Source: Paulinella micropora (taxonomy: Eukaryota; Cercozoa; Imbricatea; Euglyphida; Paulinellidae). Taken from it: a DNA stretch of 64,000 nucleotides. The translations under genes and the position numbers were made by a program. The notes beneath the pieces are model-generated. The model saw only the letters and a list, made by a program, of their open reading frames with translations. It was not told the origin of the DNA and ran no database searches. This document shows positions 11,495 through 23,988 of this stretch, one piece after another (the stretch's first letter is position 1; every line of letters begins with the position of its first letter). The stretch lies in assembly GCA_019918135.1 (NCBI GenBank), contig WBZZ01006247.1, forward strand, positions 47,501 through 111,500, read 5' to 3'.

Positions 11495-11763
11495 TGGACA
11501 CCGTGATAGCCCAGTGGTCAAGTTCTACCATCTGGGCCCTGTCGCCAGTTCGATTCCCGTCGGTGCCACCAGTATTTTCATTGAACATACCGGTCTATTT
11601 CTAAACCAGTATTTTCATTGAACATACCGGCCCGTCTGGAAGTGTTGGAACTGCCCTTGCGGGGGTGTCATTAGAGCTTATCGTCAATTCTTCGTACTCC
11701 CCTCACGGGTGAGACGATGGAGGCGCATGTGCAGAAATGCATCAGCCATTGACAGAGAAGCAC
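11494..11763 (+). mobile_element. tRNA-derived SINE, copy 2 (long form)
   Basis: Nearly identical to copy 1, but with about 35 extra bases in which 'CAGTATTTTCATTGAACATAC' is present twice. The A and B boxes are intact. It starts directly in the tail of copy 1, so it was inserted into that tail or arose by tandem duplication. It ends in a (TTA)n tail. Confidence 0.85.
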
Positions 11764-11777
11764 TATTATTATTATTA

Positions 11778-11838
<61 letters not shown>

Positions 11839-11839
<1 letters not shown>

Positions 11840-12285
11840 TCCCGATGAAAAAACCTAGTCACACTTGCTAAACAGAGTTCCAGCCCAATGGCCTCAAGGC
11901 GTTAAACTGTGACGCCAACTCATAACCCTTTGGTGGTAGATGCTGGGGAGGAGGGTCGTTGCGCGCGTAAAAGATCTTATACTCCGCATATGCTGGTTGA
12001 TAGCCCAGGACCCAGCAGACACCAGATTGTTATGGATGGGGTTTCGAGGCAGCTCTAGCAACCGCGCTTGGTGTATGCACTTGCACATTCGGTGACGTCT
12101 TGCAAGAGGTTGCTGGGACTGCGGAATAACCTCGGCTTAGTGCAGTCTTGCCCTCAGGAGCTCCATCAGTGGCCCCGATCATCAGGCGAGAGACTGACAC
12201 GGGGGGGTGGAGGACCTCGAACAAGGGTATTGGAGGCTTATGTCCGTTGAGGATATGCCATTACCTGCATCAGTACGCCTCAGAT
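11839..12285. other. Unclassified unit ending in (TTA)n
   Basis: About 450 bases between two TTA tracts. I found no promoter boxes and no convincing protein. Because the unit ends in the same tail type as the SINEs, it may be the 3' end of the partner LINE or another SINE, but nothing in the sequence proves this. Confidence 0.4.
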
Positions 12286-12287
12286 AT

Positions 12288-12396
<109 letters not shown>

Positions 12397-12397
12397 G

Positions 12398-12666
12398 TGG
12401 ACACCGTGATAGCCCAGTGGTCAAGTTCTACCATCTGGGCCCTGTCGCCAGTTCGATTCCCGTCGGTGCCACCAGTATTTTCATTGAACATACCGGTCTA
12501 TTTCTGGACCAGTATTTTCATTGAACATACCGGCCCGTCTGGAAGTGTTGGAACTGCCCTTGCGGGGGTGTCATTAGAGCTTATCGTCAATTCTTCGTAC
12601 TCCCCTCACGGGTGAGACGATGGAGGCGCATGTGCAGAAATGCATCAGCCATTGACAGAGAAGCAC
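12398..12666 (+). mobile_element. tRNA-derived SINE, copy 3 (long form)
   Basis: Almost identical to copy 2, including the internal 35-bp duplication, so both come from one subfamily. A box TAGCCCAGTGG and B box AGTTCGATTCC are intact, and the tail is (TTA)n to about 12693. Confidence 0.85.
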
Positions 12667-12693
12667 TATTATTATTATTATTATTATTATTAT

Positions 12694-12868
12694 AGGGAGT
12701 ACATAGGCAATCGGTCCCTTTCCATGGGCTGATTGGGTATAAAGCTCCTAGAGTATTGTTCTATGCCGTCACTTCCTTTATTCCACCGATTGGTGTGGAG
12801 ACTTTCCTTATGGAATGGAGGACTGGATGCACATGGCCTTTTGGCTCAGCAATTGGCAGGAGATACAC

Positions 12869-12869
<1 letters not shown>
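12694..12869. other. Short unclassified unit with TTA tail
   Basis: About 175 bases of unique sequence followed by (TTA)n at 12870-12898. It resembles neither the SINE body nor element A. Possibly another short retroposon; no coding signal. Confidence 0.35.
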
Positions 12870-12899
<30 letters not shown>

Positions 12900-12901
<2 letters not shown>

Positions 12902-13448
12902 CAGGGAGATCGTAAGTACATTGTCTTTTTTAATGACATACACTTGTATAAGGCGGATATCCTATGATATAGTATTAGGGGGCCAGTCCTAATAGCTATA
13001 TCCGAAGTCGAGGTGTATGTACCCGACCCTGCGATATACCGACACAAGTAGAGATTGACCGTGCTCAGGTACGACAGTATATAATCTATCGTAAAAAATA
13101 ATTTAATGAAAGTTTCAGAGAACATTTCATTTTCGAGAACATCATCCCAGGACTTGGAAAGGGTCATACCCGGGAACACCATCGCTCAATACACTAGCGA
13201 TCCCCGTATACGGTGTAGTATCATCGTCGATCGACCTTTCGCACTCGTATGTTGCGATCGAATGCCAAGTGATATCACTGAGTCTTTTTAATATTCATAT
13301 TGATAACTGATGATGCATGATCAAATCATGATACGCCGTGGGCAATCAATCAGTTTATTTGAGACGCATAAAGAAAAATAGTTTCTTTGTCACTGCCTTC
13401 GTCGTCTGGCGCGGATTTCTTTGCCTGGTGGAGGACCACCAACAAAAG
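12900..13448 (-). other. Element B 3' noncoding region
   Basis: This lies downstream of B pol. The part near 12935-13050 is similar to 1195-1310 in element A. No gene was recognised. Confidence 0.65.
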
Positions 13449-15340
13449 TCAGATCGAACTTTGACTGTTCGAGAATGTCCCAGATCTTATTAGGGATTCC
13501 GCCCAACGATAATTCAAAAGGGACATCAAGCACTCCTCTTGGCAGTGTCTGAATGGTCCACGCAGTGTAATCCTTGTCTCTGGGAGTAATTGTATCATCC
13601 CATGTCTCGAGATTTTTTGCGTCTTTATATACTGGCAGATAATGTCTTGCCTTTGGATCCTCAACCGGTCCATACTTCTCCAGAACTGGAGTATCGGTTG
13701 TACTATCTTTGCGGCTGATGATATTTTGAGTGTCCGTGTGACACGCATCTGTCGTGGGACCGCCACGACCCGCATCAAGTATAAGTCTGAGAGAGTGTCA
13801 TCAGCGACATGTTGTTCCGCTGGTCTCATCAGATAGAAAACATTTTTCACCCATGCGATGGTTGCTATCGCATCGCCTTCCTTCCATCGCTCATGGACAA
13901 TCTCAACGTTGCCCGCGTTTGGGTCAGTGTCCGTTCCCTCCTCCTCCTGGTGGACGTCCTTTGATCTCATCGACCTCATCGCCTTCCTCGGTTGGTCGTT
14001 GATAAGATCATTCCGCGCTCTCCTTAGCTGCGCCTCTGTGATCTTCTCCTTCTTTCCGCTATGCTCTCGCGGAGACTTGGACTGAGTCCCCACCGCGCTT
14101 ATGCGGTCAGTCTTCTCCTTGCTGTCCACCTCACTCTCCTCCTTCTCAGCTATCGGTGCCCGATAAGCATCGTCTTGGTCTATGCCAGCCTCCTTGTGGA
14201 TGGGCGGCACCTCTTTGAAATCATCCTTCATCCGTTTTAACGCCTCCTCAACGGATTCATCTTCCAGTAAGAAGGGATCATACTTAATCAGCCTTCTTAC
14301 ATTCACAATTTGCACCTTCCCTCTACCCCTGATCTTGTAATTCAGAGGTCCCGTCTGTTCCATAATCTGATAAGGTCCTTTCCAGTGAGTGAACAGCTTA
14401 GAGCTGACTCCCTTCGGGACCTGAGGATGATACAACAGTACAATATCCCCGACCTGGAATTTGATCTGATCCAAGTGCGCTTGTCGCACCCCTTCAGCGT
14501 CAGTCTTTCGGCGCTCCGCCTCTCTATGCGCCCTGACTATTTGTTCCGCCTCCATCTTCATTCTAAGTCTCATCCCAAACAACTCATCCGCATCCGCCCA
14601 AGTGTCTTTTGGGTGAAGGAGCGAAGTCGGGATATCAGGCTCACGCCCATATACTAACTGATATGGCGAGATTGAGCTCTTCGAGCCTCCTAACGCCGTA
14701 GAGGGTAGACAGTTCATTGCAAACGCAAATGATGGTGCTGCCTCGACCCATGCTCTTTGATTCTCCTTCTTCGTGCAATACATCTTTAGTGAGGCTTTGA
14801 GGGGTCTGTGTACCCGCTCGATTTTCCCATTTGCTCGCGGGTTATAGGCAGTAACGTTTTGCCATTTCATCCCGTAATACTTAGATAGTTTGTCGATGAC
14901 CTCGTTATTAAAGTCCGAGCCTCGATCAGAACATATCTTTCTTGGTACTCCGATCTGTGAGATGATCCTATCGATCAGCGCCTCGGCCGTCGTCTTGCCG
15001 GTAACGTCTTTGACAGGGATGATCCACACATAGTTGGTGGCTCTGTCAATAGCCGTGAGGAGGTATTTGTAACCATCCTTCGATTCTGGGAAAGGTCCCA
15101 CATGATCAATGTGTATAAACTCAAACATCCCCGCATGAAGAGGAAATTCGCCGATCAGGCCGAAATTTGCCTTCAGTGTTGTTTTGTTTATTTTGCACGG
15201 GATGCATGCATCCACCGCCTGATCTATCTCCTCCTTCATCTTCTTCCACCAGAATTGCCTCGCTACGAACATGTGAGTTCGTTGTCGACCCGGATGCGCC
15301 AAAAGTGGGCAATTGTGCGCTGCGACAAATATAAATCGTC
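13449..15340 (-). mobile_element. Element B integrase and pol C-terminus
   Basis: An HHCC region lies near 15190-15330 ('FVAAHNCPLLAHPGRQRTHM' then 'CIPCK'). DDE core residues sit in 'HIDHVGPFP' near 15105, 'CSDRGSDF' near 14920 and 'NGKIERVHR' near 14820. A GPY/F-like module ('HWKGPYQIMEQ') and a charged tail end near 13449. It is close to element A over the whole region and is one of the better preserved parts of B. Part of a broken element. Confidence 0.92.
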
Positions 15341-15869
15341 TCAGACTCTCCGGTACCCAAAGGGTCCATTTGTCCGGCTGTGACGCATAGCGACCGTGAA
15401 GGCCCTTGTACCACAGTAGACCATCTCTCCATCCCATCTCCTTCATCTGATCTTTGATCGCTTTCGTCATCCGTAGCTCATCCGGGTTCTGATATAACTG
15501 CATCAGTTCTTGAAACTCCGGATCTTGAGCCTGTTGTTGCCTCCATGCGGTAGGCGAGGCTATATGGATAGTACCATCTTCTAGCCGTACCCCGATTCTT
15601 TCCGGGTCATCGTCTAGGTCACTTCTCCGCTCTTGAGGAGGCTCCGCATAAACCTCCTGCGTCTCCTCTTCCTCTCTTATGTTCGCCTTCGCATTCTCAT
15701 ATACCTCATAGGACCACTCAGCGTCCTCCTGGGTATGTAGCTCACAACATATCCCGTGATCCGGGCCTTGTGGACTGTACCGTAGACCTGTGCGGTCATA
15801 TCGGACTCCACTCGCCATCTCCATCGCCTCAATGTGGCTGACCTCATACACCTTGTCAGTGGACAAGTC

Positions 15870-16330
15870 TTCCATCTCCACCGTGGACACCAACGCCGAT
15901 ACTTCTGAGTTAAACTCTAGCCTAGAGAGGCTATCAGCGACCACATTTTGCTTTCCCGGTAGATGGACCATTGTAAAATCGAAACAAGACAAGAACGCTT
16001 GCCACCGCGCCAGCCGTCCAGTCTGTTCATGATTCATCAACCATAACAGGTTATGATGATCAGTTCTGACAGTAAATTGAGGTCCTCCCCACAAATACTC
16101 TCTGAGCCTCTTGAGGGCCCACACCACCGCTAACGCCTCTCTTTGCCTTGTGCAATAGTTTCTCTCCGCCGCACACAACTTCCTACTAACAAACATGATT
16201 GGGCGTAATTTCTTCTCCTCATCCTCTTGTTGTAATACAGCCCCAATCGCAAACTTAGATGCGTCTGTATCGACTACGAATTGTTTCGTAAAGTCGGGCA
16301 TCGTTAACACCAGTCCTCCGTCTTTCGGGT
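15870..16330 (-). mobile_element. Element B RNase H region
   Basis: Minus-strand motifs are 'VVDTDASKFAIGAVLQQ' near 16270, 'REALAVVWALKRLREYL' near 16130, 'VRTDHHNLLWL' near 16060 and 'NVVADSLSRL' near 15935. This is a Ty3-type RNase H directly after the RT. Part of a broken element. Confidence 0.93.
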
Positions 16331-16479
16331 CTTTATAAATAAGATCTTTGAGCGCATGAAACGCTTGCAAAGCCTCTTCGCCCCACTTCTCAAAGTCTCC
16401 AAAATCTATCATTTTCTCCAACTTAGCCCGTGTTGCACCCCAATCGGGTGTAAACTGACTATAGTATTGCGCCATCGCA

Positions 16480-17130
16480 AGGAGTGAGTGCAATTCAGTG
16501 CGGTTCTTTGGTATCGGTCGATTCATAATCTTTTCCCTCTTCTCTTTGGATATCGAGACTCGATTATGGGAGATCTCGTAACCTAAGTATGTCACACTCG
16601 TCTTGGCAAGTTGACACTTCTTTAGATTGCACTTCAGGCCAAAAGCTCCGATGCGCCTGAATATATCGGACAAATGATCGATATGCTCCTCCATTGTGTT
16701 AGAGTATACGATAATGTCATCGATATAGCAAAATGCATATTCTCCCGCCTTCTCATAAAGCCTCCGTCAGACAAGTCATCGTACTGACTGCTCGACATCT
16801 TCTGCATCGCCTTCTGGAAAAGTCCTGGGGCTTGCTTGAGGCCCATCGGAAGCACTTCCATTGGTATATTTCCATACCCACCACAAACTCCGTCAGCCAT
16901 CTGGACTTTTCCTCCGTGGTATCTGCCAGAAGCCATTCTTAAGGTCAATGACCGAATAGAATTTTGCATTCCGCAGTACTCTCCTTCCTTCTTCTAATGT
17001 CGGGAGAGGATTTCTCTCCTCCTCCAGCACCTTGTTAACACGAGCATAGTTAACTGTCAGGCGCCATTCTCCTCCTGGCTTCGGCACTATTCTCGGTTGT
17101 GAGACTATCGGAGATGTTGATCTCTCAATA
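16480..17130 (-). mobile_element. Element B reverse transcriptase region
   Basis: The template-grip strand 'LTVNYARVNKVLEEE' lies near 17060-17020. Block A 'FYSVIDLKNGFWQIP' is near 16960-16920, 'VLPMGLKQAPGLFQ' near 16850-16820 and the YIDD-position block near 16720. 'VTYLGYEISHNRVS' follows near 16580. This is a Ty3/Gypsy polymerase, the closest relative being element A. Part of a broken element. Confidence 0.9.
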
Positions 17131-17139
17131 AAGTCCTCA

Positions 17140-18720
17140 TTGAGCAGCTGTCTTGCTAGCTCCTCCGCTATCTTCGCCTCATGTATACTGAAATTCGCCC
17201 TTCGTGGTGCCGGTGACGGCTCCGCACCCGGTATTTTGTAAATAACCGCAGTGAAATCTTCAGGCTTGACACCACCTGCATGTGGAGGGTCAAAAATTTC
17301 CTTGTTCGCCTTTAATTTGGCTTTTAAAAGCTCCTTCTCCTTCTCCGTGCCTACTCCTTCTTCCAATATTTTCCGCGCCGCCGCTTGAAAATCTTCATCA
17401 GACATCTGCTTATGTTGCTTGAGGGGTTCTCTGTCCTCCTCCAAGCCTAAGTCCTCTTCCGAGACATCATCTAGGCCCGTCTTTTCATACGTGACCGTGT
17501 CCAGCTCATCATCTTTACCGAGCTCCACCAGCATGTCAATGAGTCTCGCGCATTGCAAAGGAGCTTTACGGGTGTAAAAACCATCAAAGCATGTGAATGC
17601 TTGCGGTATCAATTTCAGCTTGTCGAGGTCTCTGAGCTTCCGCTTGTATGCACTGCTCTGCTCACGAGTTCCTGAGCTTCCGCTTGTATGCACTGCTCTG
17701 CTCACGAGTTCCCATACGACAAGCCACCACTAGCTGTTGCTTGCGAGAGGGTACCGGTATAGGATGATCAATAAGCCGGTCCCTTATTTCCTGCGCCCGT
17801 ATCGCCTTCTCATTATATGGCAGGATAATAGTATACGGCTTATTATTTTCGAATAAAGTCCGTAAGCATTTCTTCACTTCAGTTAGTAAACGCGGCCACG
17901 TCGGCTCGTCGCCCCAGAAATCAGTAATAAAACTTTTAATAGTTTCTGGTGGAGTATCCGGGATTCGCCCCGTTCTCCTTGGTACAAACGCCTCCCTTTT
18001 TTCTTCTCCTACTTTCGCATGGAAACAGTATCCGTTAGTAATATGGACATCTGTTCCTACTCCTTCCGCGAATCTCGCCAACGACGGGCTTCTTTGTGCG
18101 ACACATATAATCTCCTCCTTTCGCTTCTCGATTAAGTCATCAATAGACTTTTTCTCCCAATGGCATGTCGGAACTGTGACAGTGCACACTTGGGATTCCC
18201 AATTGTCGGTCCAGGACAGTTCATCCGGTCTTACGACATGGGGGTGAACGTACACCTCAAGTGCCTCATGTGCGATGGCCATCTTTTTGTGATCCGTCGC
18301 TAGACTCAGCTCATAAGCCTCATAAGAGTCAGTAGCGTTGAAGGGATCAATATCGTTCTCTTCTCCTCATTTTACTCCATATATCACTCGCCGTGCGGCG
18401 CAATCAATCACAGCCCCCATCGTAGCCAATTGGTCATACGATAGTAATATTGACCCGTGGTAACCGGGGACGACATAAAGGTCCATGCGGTATACTCGTG
18501 CGGATTTTAATTTAAAGGTCAGTGTGATGATTCCCGTGATGACCGTCCGGCTACCCACTCCCTTCAGAGTGCCAGTCGAATTTTTCATATTTCCGTCCAC
18601 CCAGTCCCGGTATCGATTAAAAAACTTCCGGCCGACAATATTAATATTCGCCATCGTATCATTACCAACTTTTAATATTGTCTTCAATGTTTCACAATAA
18701 AGTTCCGTATAACACAGAGC
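17140..18720 (-). mobile_element. Element B protease-like region and PR-RT spacer module
   Basis: The protease-like stretch lies near 18390-18680 ('GNDTMANINIVGRKF' to 'AARRVIYGV'). The spacer module follows with 'TIILPYNEKAIRAQEIRD', 'DHPIPVPSRKQQL' and 'CFDGFYTRKAPLQCARLID', then an acidic linker. The same order is seen in element A and, diverged, in F. Part of a broken element. Confidence 0.75.
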
Positions 18721-18785
18721 ATCGGGCCTGTGTATATTGACTGCGAGAACAATAACTTTACGTTCCAAATTTTGGAGTCTTGTCT

Positions 18786-21700
18786 CTACGTTTTCAATTC
18801 CTCCTTCTTCTCCTCCTGCTTCACCTCATTAACATTGTTATTATTCTGCGGTACTGGTGCGTTTACTATGTGAGCGACATTGTCTTGTGGCACTTGAGTA
18901 CACACATTGTCTTTTTGCTCGCCACCCGCCGCGACCGTAGACATTGAGTCTGTTCGTGGTTGTTTGCTTGGCCGAGGCGATACGTCTGCCATTGGCCTCC
19001 TCGCCTCCATCGCAAGTCTCGCCTTCCTATTTGCATCAGTTATCATTGGTAACCGTGATGTATGAACGGGTATGAGACTACCTTGGGGCTGCAGTCTCTG
19101 TGTACCCACATCTTTGTATTCAGATTGAGGAAGCGTTGGCCCATTCTGCACAACAGCATTAGAAAGCACTGTGACTTTAGAGTTAAACTTCACAGTCTTC
19201 ACCTTCCTCTTTTCTTCCCCCTCCAGTCATTCCACCACCTCGAAACGATTACCTTGAGTAGTGTCCGGGTGGGATGACGTACCGGTCTCCGAGGCAGTGT
19301 TGTAGGCCTGAGCTCGACCGAAATTCGGGTTGGAGCTTGCCCATGAGCCTCCTCCTCCTCTGGGTGGGGGGGCTGGAGCTCGAACAGCTCTCCCTCCATA
19401 AGGGGTATATCCCCGACCTCCTCGTCTTCCTCTCTGAGGGGTTCCTTGCCACCTCGAGGCTCCTCTCCATGTTCCTCCTCCTCGTCCTCCTCCTGCTCCT
19501 CCTCCTCGTCCTCCTGCTTCTGCTCCTCCTCCTCGTCCTCTTTGAGAGGCCTTTAAGTTCTTTTGTCTCTCCCTTTCCTCCTTCTTCTCCTTCATCCTCT
19601 TCATGTAGGTAATGATTGCCTCTCGTAACTCCTCATCATCACACATATTGGCATACCAACCTTCGTTCGCAGCGGCAATCTGAAGCATGTTGAAAAGGCC
19701 CGGTTCCTTGCCTTCCGTCCTGCTCAGAAAATTTGCCCTTGCTGCTGGGTTCTGCCTATCATGATTGAAAGAGCAGTCTCTGTTCTCCATCTGTGCCTTA
19801 CACTGCAAGCCCGCGAACCACCTCCAACATGCGGTCTTCAGGTCTGGCTCTCTCTGTCTCTTCCAACCGGCAACTCTGTTTGTGTACGTGGCTTGTGCGC
19901 CAACAGGTACACCGCCTGCCTGTGCCGTATGTGCCTCCGTGAGCGAGTCCATGTTTGAGCATGCACTCATCACTTCTTGAAACAGTGCTGACGGAGCAAC
20001 TTTGAACCGTATTTTCGAACACGTGTGTCTCGAGGAAGTTCTTGGACTTCACTGAGCTAAACGTCGAGCATTGTTGTATGAGCTGAGTAAGCTTACTCGG
20101 GTTAACTGTGTGTAACGCCGAAAAGAAATAGAGGATGATCGACTTGCGGCCATAGAATAGCCCATAGGAGGAAACTACCTCCGTAAGGGTCGCCGCCAAG
20201 CCAACAGCACTCCTCAAACTCATCGCCACTGTCTCAAAGATTTCAAATCCTATGAGAGTACCAGTGCAGAGATGCTGGTATCTATGAGATTGAAAATATG
20301 AAATGAGTGTGGCCACCGCCAGTTCACACTGAGCGTCAAGGCCTGTTGCATTGTTTCTCTTAATTTCCTCCTTCTTTCTCAAAAACTTGTACTGTGTCAG
20401 ATCAAATCCCTCCGAGACTAGAGATTGGTCAAAATAGTAACAAGGGCCTCGTATTCCCGCGTTTCGTCGCAAGGAAAAGCCTTCATGCAGGCATTGATCT
20501 CTTTGAGCTTGCTCAAAAGCGAAGCATCAGAGTCTTTGTCTGAGCTCGTCTTGGCATATAGCATGAGACTTGCCACTCCTCCTTTCTTCCCCTTGAAGGC
20601 ATTTATGATATTTTGTCTGTCCTTCTTCTCCGTATTTGTGACCACCACCGTAGTTGAGCCCGGGGGTGCAGGGGCTGGTGGGGCAGGAGCTGGTGGGGTC
20701 AAATATGTCGGAGGGTGTGCCTTTGCACCACTCACTTTTGCTTTCATTCTCTCCAGTCTCATCGTCTTCTCGAACTCCTCATTCTCTTTCGCCTTCTTCT
20801 TCTCAGATATCACCGGCTTTTGAGCATGAGTGATAAAGGCCACCAATTCAGAAGCAGATCTGAGAAAATTATATTTCTCCACATATTGGTCAACACCTGC
20901 TTTATTGGCGACCGGTGGTGCGTTACTAAGTGATTTAAGGACAGAGTGATCCTTGGTAGGAATCCATCTCTTCCATGCCTCCTTATGCAATAACGCACCC
21001 ATCAACAGTCTGATCTTGATCAGAACTCTGTCGGTCTTCTCTAACTCATCAATCACAGGATGAGTTTCTCCTGCTGCCTTAATGCTTTTTTCCATCTCTG
21101 CCTTCCCCTCCTCCAAGGCCTTCATTTCCATCGTAAAAAAATGAAATATGCCACTCGAGTTTTTCGCACCCAGATTGGTCTTCATTTTTGTTACATCGAC
21201 TGCCTCCTGACCAGTCGCGAGGAATCTGGCCGTTGCTCTTGCGTTTGTGTACTGGAGGTAACCCTCACATCGTGGGCCGTATGAACGTTCCCAAATCAGG
21301 GTTTGAGTGTACACCCCAAAGATAGCATCGAGTAATTCAATGTGGGTGTGTGTCCCCAAACTTGATATGCTGTATCTTCTTTCTCTTTTCTGGATCAGAG
21401 ACCAGTTTGCCGAGGAGCTGTGCTGTGTTTGATAATAGGATATAGACATCCTTTTTAGCACGACTTTTCTCTCTTCTTTGATCCTGAGGGATCCACACAT
21501 AGGTATCCTTCTCTACCCCCATCGGGTTATCAAACTCTTCTTTAGTGAGGTCATAGTGGTTTTGCACCCACTGTTGTTCCTCCACTGTGATCTCCTCTCC
21601 ATCACTATGAATCAAGTCGATCATTTTTCGTCCTCCTCCTCCCGTGTAGGCAGGTGGTAAGGGATTACCATGTGCTCCTCCTCCTCCCGTCTCTTCTTGT

Positions 21701-21891
21701 TCAAATCCTCCTTCATCTTCGTCTCCTCCATATCTTCCTTCATCATCCCAGCCCTCGTCTACTCCTCCTCCTACTCCTTCATCTCCTCCTCCTCCTCCTT
21801 CATTCAGTCCTCTTCCTCCTCCTGCTTCTTCTTCTTCTCTTCTTTGTTCTGCTTCCGAGAATTCACTCACTTCGGCGGTCTCTGTCGACAT
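18786..21891 (-). mobile_element. Element B gag region with CCCH zinc finger
   Basis: The likely gag start is the Met at 21891 ('MSTETAEVSEFSEAEQR'), followed by a Glu/Gly-rich N-terminus. The central gag part is homologous to A. Near 19757-19832 there is C-x8-C-x8-C-x3-H (starting 'CWRWFAGLQC'), a CCCH finger. An Arg-Gly-Gly-rich tail lies near 19350-19560. A Pro/Ala-rich linker separates conserved blocks near 20650. The role is coat and RNA packaging. Part of a broken element. Confidence 0.78.
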
Positions 21892-22658
21892 GATGTCGTA
21901 GTAGTAATTAACAGGAGGACAGTGTCAGCTCCTATGTTTGGTTTTTGTTCAGTCGATTGACTAGTGAAGAGAGAAACTAATAGAGAGGGTAGAGTGAGAT
22001 TCCTTGTCCTCTATGAAACACTGTTTGTATTCTTGTTTTTGTTTGAGAAAAATAGTCTTTGAGACTTTCTCCGATTTCTTGTTCTCCTTACTCAGATTAC
22101 TTTCTCCTCCTTCTTTTCTATATTGTATCTAGTATGAGGCACTTGGACCTACACACAGATAGTAATAGAGAAGCTAGAAAAGCTCTCCTTGAGAAGTCGA
22201 CAGTCGGTCGGATAGGTTCTCAGACCTACCTTTAGAAAACGATCAGAGAGTTGCAAAAATACTCTGACGTATGTGTGAGATAATGCAGATAAACGCACAA
22301 ACTAGAAGGGTAGAGTGTTGTGCTCCTGTTTTCTGTGTGCTTGTTTGTGTTTTCTGTGTGTTCCTTCACTCTTCTGTCCACCTCCTTCTTCTTGGTCTCT
22401 GTGTGAGAACAGCAAGAACGACAGAGAGTTTGTATCTGATGTCTCCTTGTGAGCGCACAGATATGGATTGGGCTAGAGGGTACGAGACACCTGTTTGAGA
22501 CCAATCAAATTAATTGTTTTGTGAAAGAGTTATGAGGGAGCTGTGTTGGAGTATTTGTTTTCGTCTGACGTCCCCGTGTGAGACAGGTCAGTGAAAATTC
22601 ACTCTGTTGCCTGTGTGGCAAAGCAGAAAGAAATCACCCTAGTGATGTGGACTCCAAA
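21892..22658 (-). other. Element B leader and primer binding site
   Basis: Untranslated leader upstream of gag, T/G-rich on the plus strand, with no gene recognised. The primer site at 22643-22658 reads TTTGGAGTCCACATCA on the minus strand and shares the TGGAGTCC core with A and D. Confidence 0.75.
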
Positions 22659-22772
22659 TGTAATGCCCCGAACGATAGCTCGTAAAAAGTCAGTAATACA
22701 ACCAAACACAGTCCTCAAAAGATGAGAATGATGTCTCGTGATATTAGCTAAGTGAAGCCAAAAAGGAAAACG

Positions 22773-22818
<46 letters not shown>

Positions 22819-22859
22819 GTAGAATCCGGAAAAACACACTATACGCTTTCTGGTCGACG

Positions 22860-22913
<54 letters not shown>

Positions 22914-23034
22914 ACAGACCAGGAATAAAATGGCATCAGGTCCAATCCGGACAAATAATACTGAAAAACAAGCTGGTGCACCTGTCACCAGGAAAAGGTA
23001 CTTTTTACCGGCTATCCGGGGGGTGATGCCTACA
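22659..23034 (-). repeat. Element B 5' LTR carrying a microsatellite
   Basis: This matches 234-471, but about 138 bases are added at 22774-22913: two (TATC)n tracts on either side of a 42-bp unique core that includes 'GGTCGACG'. Target copy AAAC follows at 23035-23038. Confidence 0.92.
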
Positions 23035-23225
23035 AAACAACCAAGGCAAACACCAGCCAGTTCCCGTTGTCCGGTCTAACGATAATGTATTCTGACCTAA
23101 AAAGGGTAACGGACCTTTTTAGTAATATTATCATTATCAGATTAAGAGTGTTATTAATAGGATCTCTTATTGTATCTGGACCGACACGGGGTATTAACAA
23201 AGTAGCACATATTTACCTATCTGCG
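23035..23225 (-). repeat. Element D left LTR, piece 2
   Basis: Matches 56859-57049 of the right D LTR with scattered differences. It is bounded on the left by the B insertion and on the right by the C insertion; ATCTGCG at 23219-23225 is the left copy of the C target duplication. Confidence 0.85.
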
Positions 23226-23532
23226 TTCAAAGTAATCTATCTCTCAAACGCAGAGTTTAGGGAAGCTACCCCGCTAAGGGTAAAGAATAACCGAAGAAAA
23301 GATTTTTAATGAATTTGGGTCACACAAAATGTCATGACCTTTACAGAATGGCAAAACGCATTTGATTCTAGGCATTCCAGACTATGATTCGCGAATACTC
23401 TAGAAAGTGTCCTCGTCAGTAATAAAGGTATTAATAACTGTCCGGCCTATGAACATGCCTATGACTAAGACTATCCAAATTACCGGTAAATTGACTAGGT
23501 GAAGGAACGGGTATTAATAGTACATTACAACG
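23226..23532 (-). repeat. Element C 3' LTR and purine tract
   Basis: Nearly identical to 30142-30446. Next to it, at 23533-23543, the minus strand reads CTAAGGGGGAG, a polypurine tract. The ends are not a clean TG...CA. Confidence 0.9.
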
Positions 23533-23543
23533 CTCCCCCTTAG

Positions 23544-23985
23544 TCGCAAGTCATAGGCTATATTAGTATGTAATATAAAAAAAATAGTGGTGAGGATCAG
23601 TTATGGGTAACCCGAAGGTCATCAACTCCCAATTACATCACATCCTCTATATATGTATATATGTAGTCATGCAGTAGTGTGCATGCATATGAAGTATGTA
23701 TGTGTTCGGAAATTTGCAAGCGCTTCCCGTAGAGGGTATCAAATCGGAAAATTTTAGATTTCCTATTCTAGGACAGAAGGAGGATAGAAAGAATTTAAAT
23801 TGCTAAGTCACGTTGGGACAAGATAGCCTCGCCGCCGGCCTCGCGCGGCAGTTGGCAATTCAACCTCGGCTTGTCGCCGGGCTCTCAGTCACACCGACCC
23901 CTGCGCAAAACAAAGCTGCTGCAACAAGCAACAAACTGCACAAAACACTCAAAGCAAGCATAGGTGAGTGGACGTGCAAATCCCG
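23544..23985. other. Element C 3' noncoding region
   Basis: AT-rich sequence with TATATGTATATATG near 23650. Open frames here are short and have no homology that I can see. No gene supported. Confidence 0.6.
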
Positions 23986-23988
23986 AAA

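Noticed and set aside
21654-21960. Leu/Ser-rich plus-strand frames opposite element B gag
   Set aside because: They mirror the Glu/Gly-rich gag coding on the other strand.
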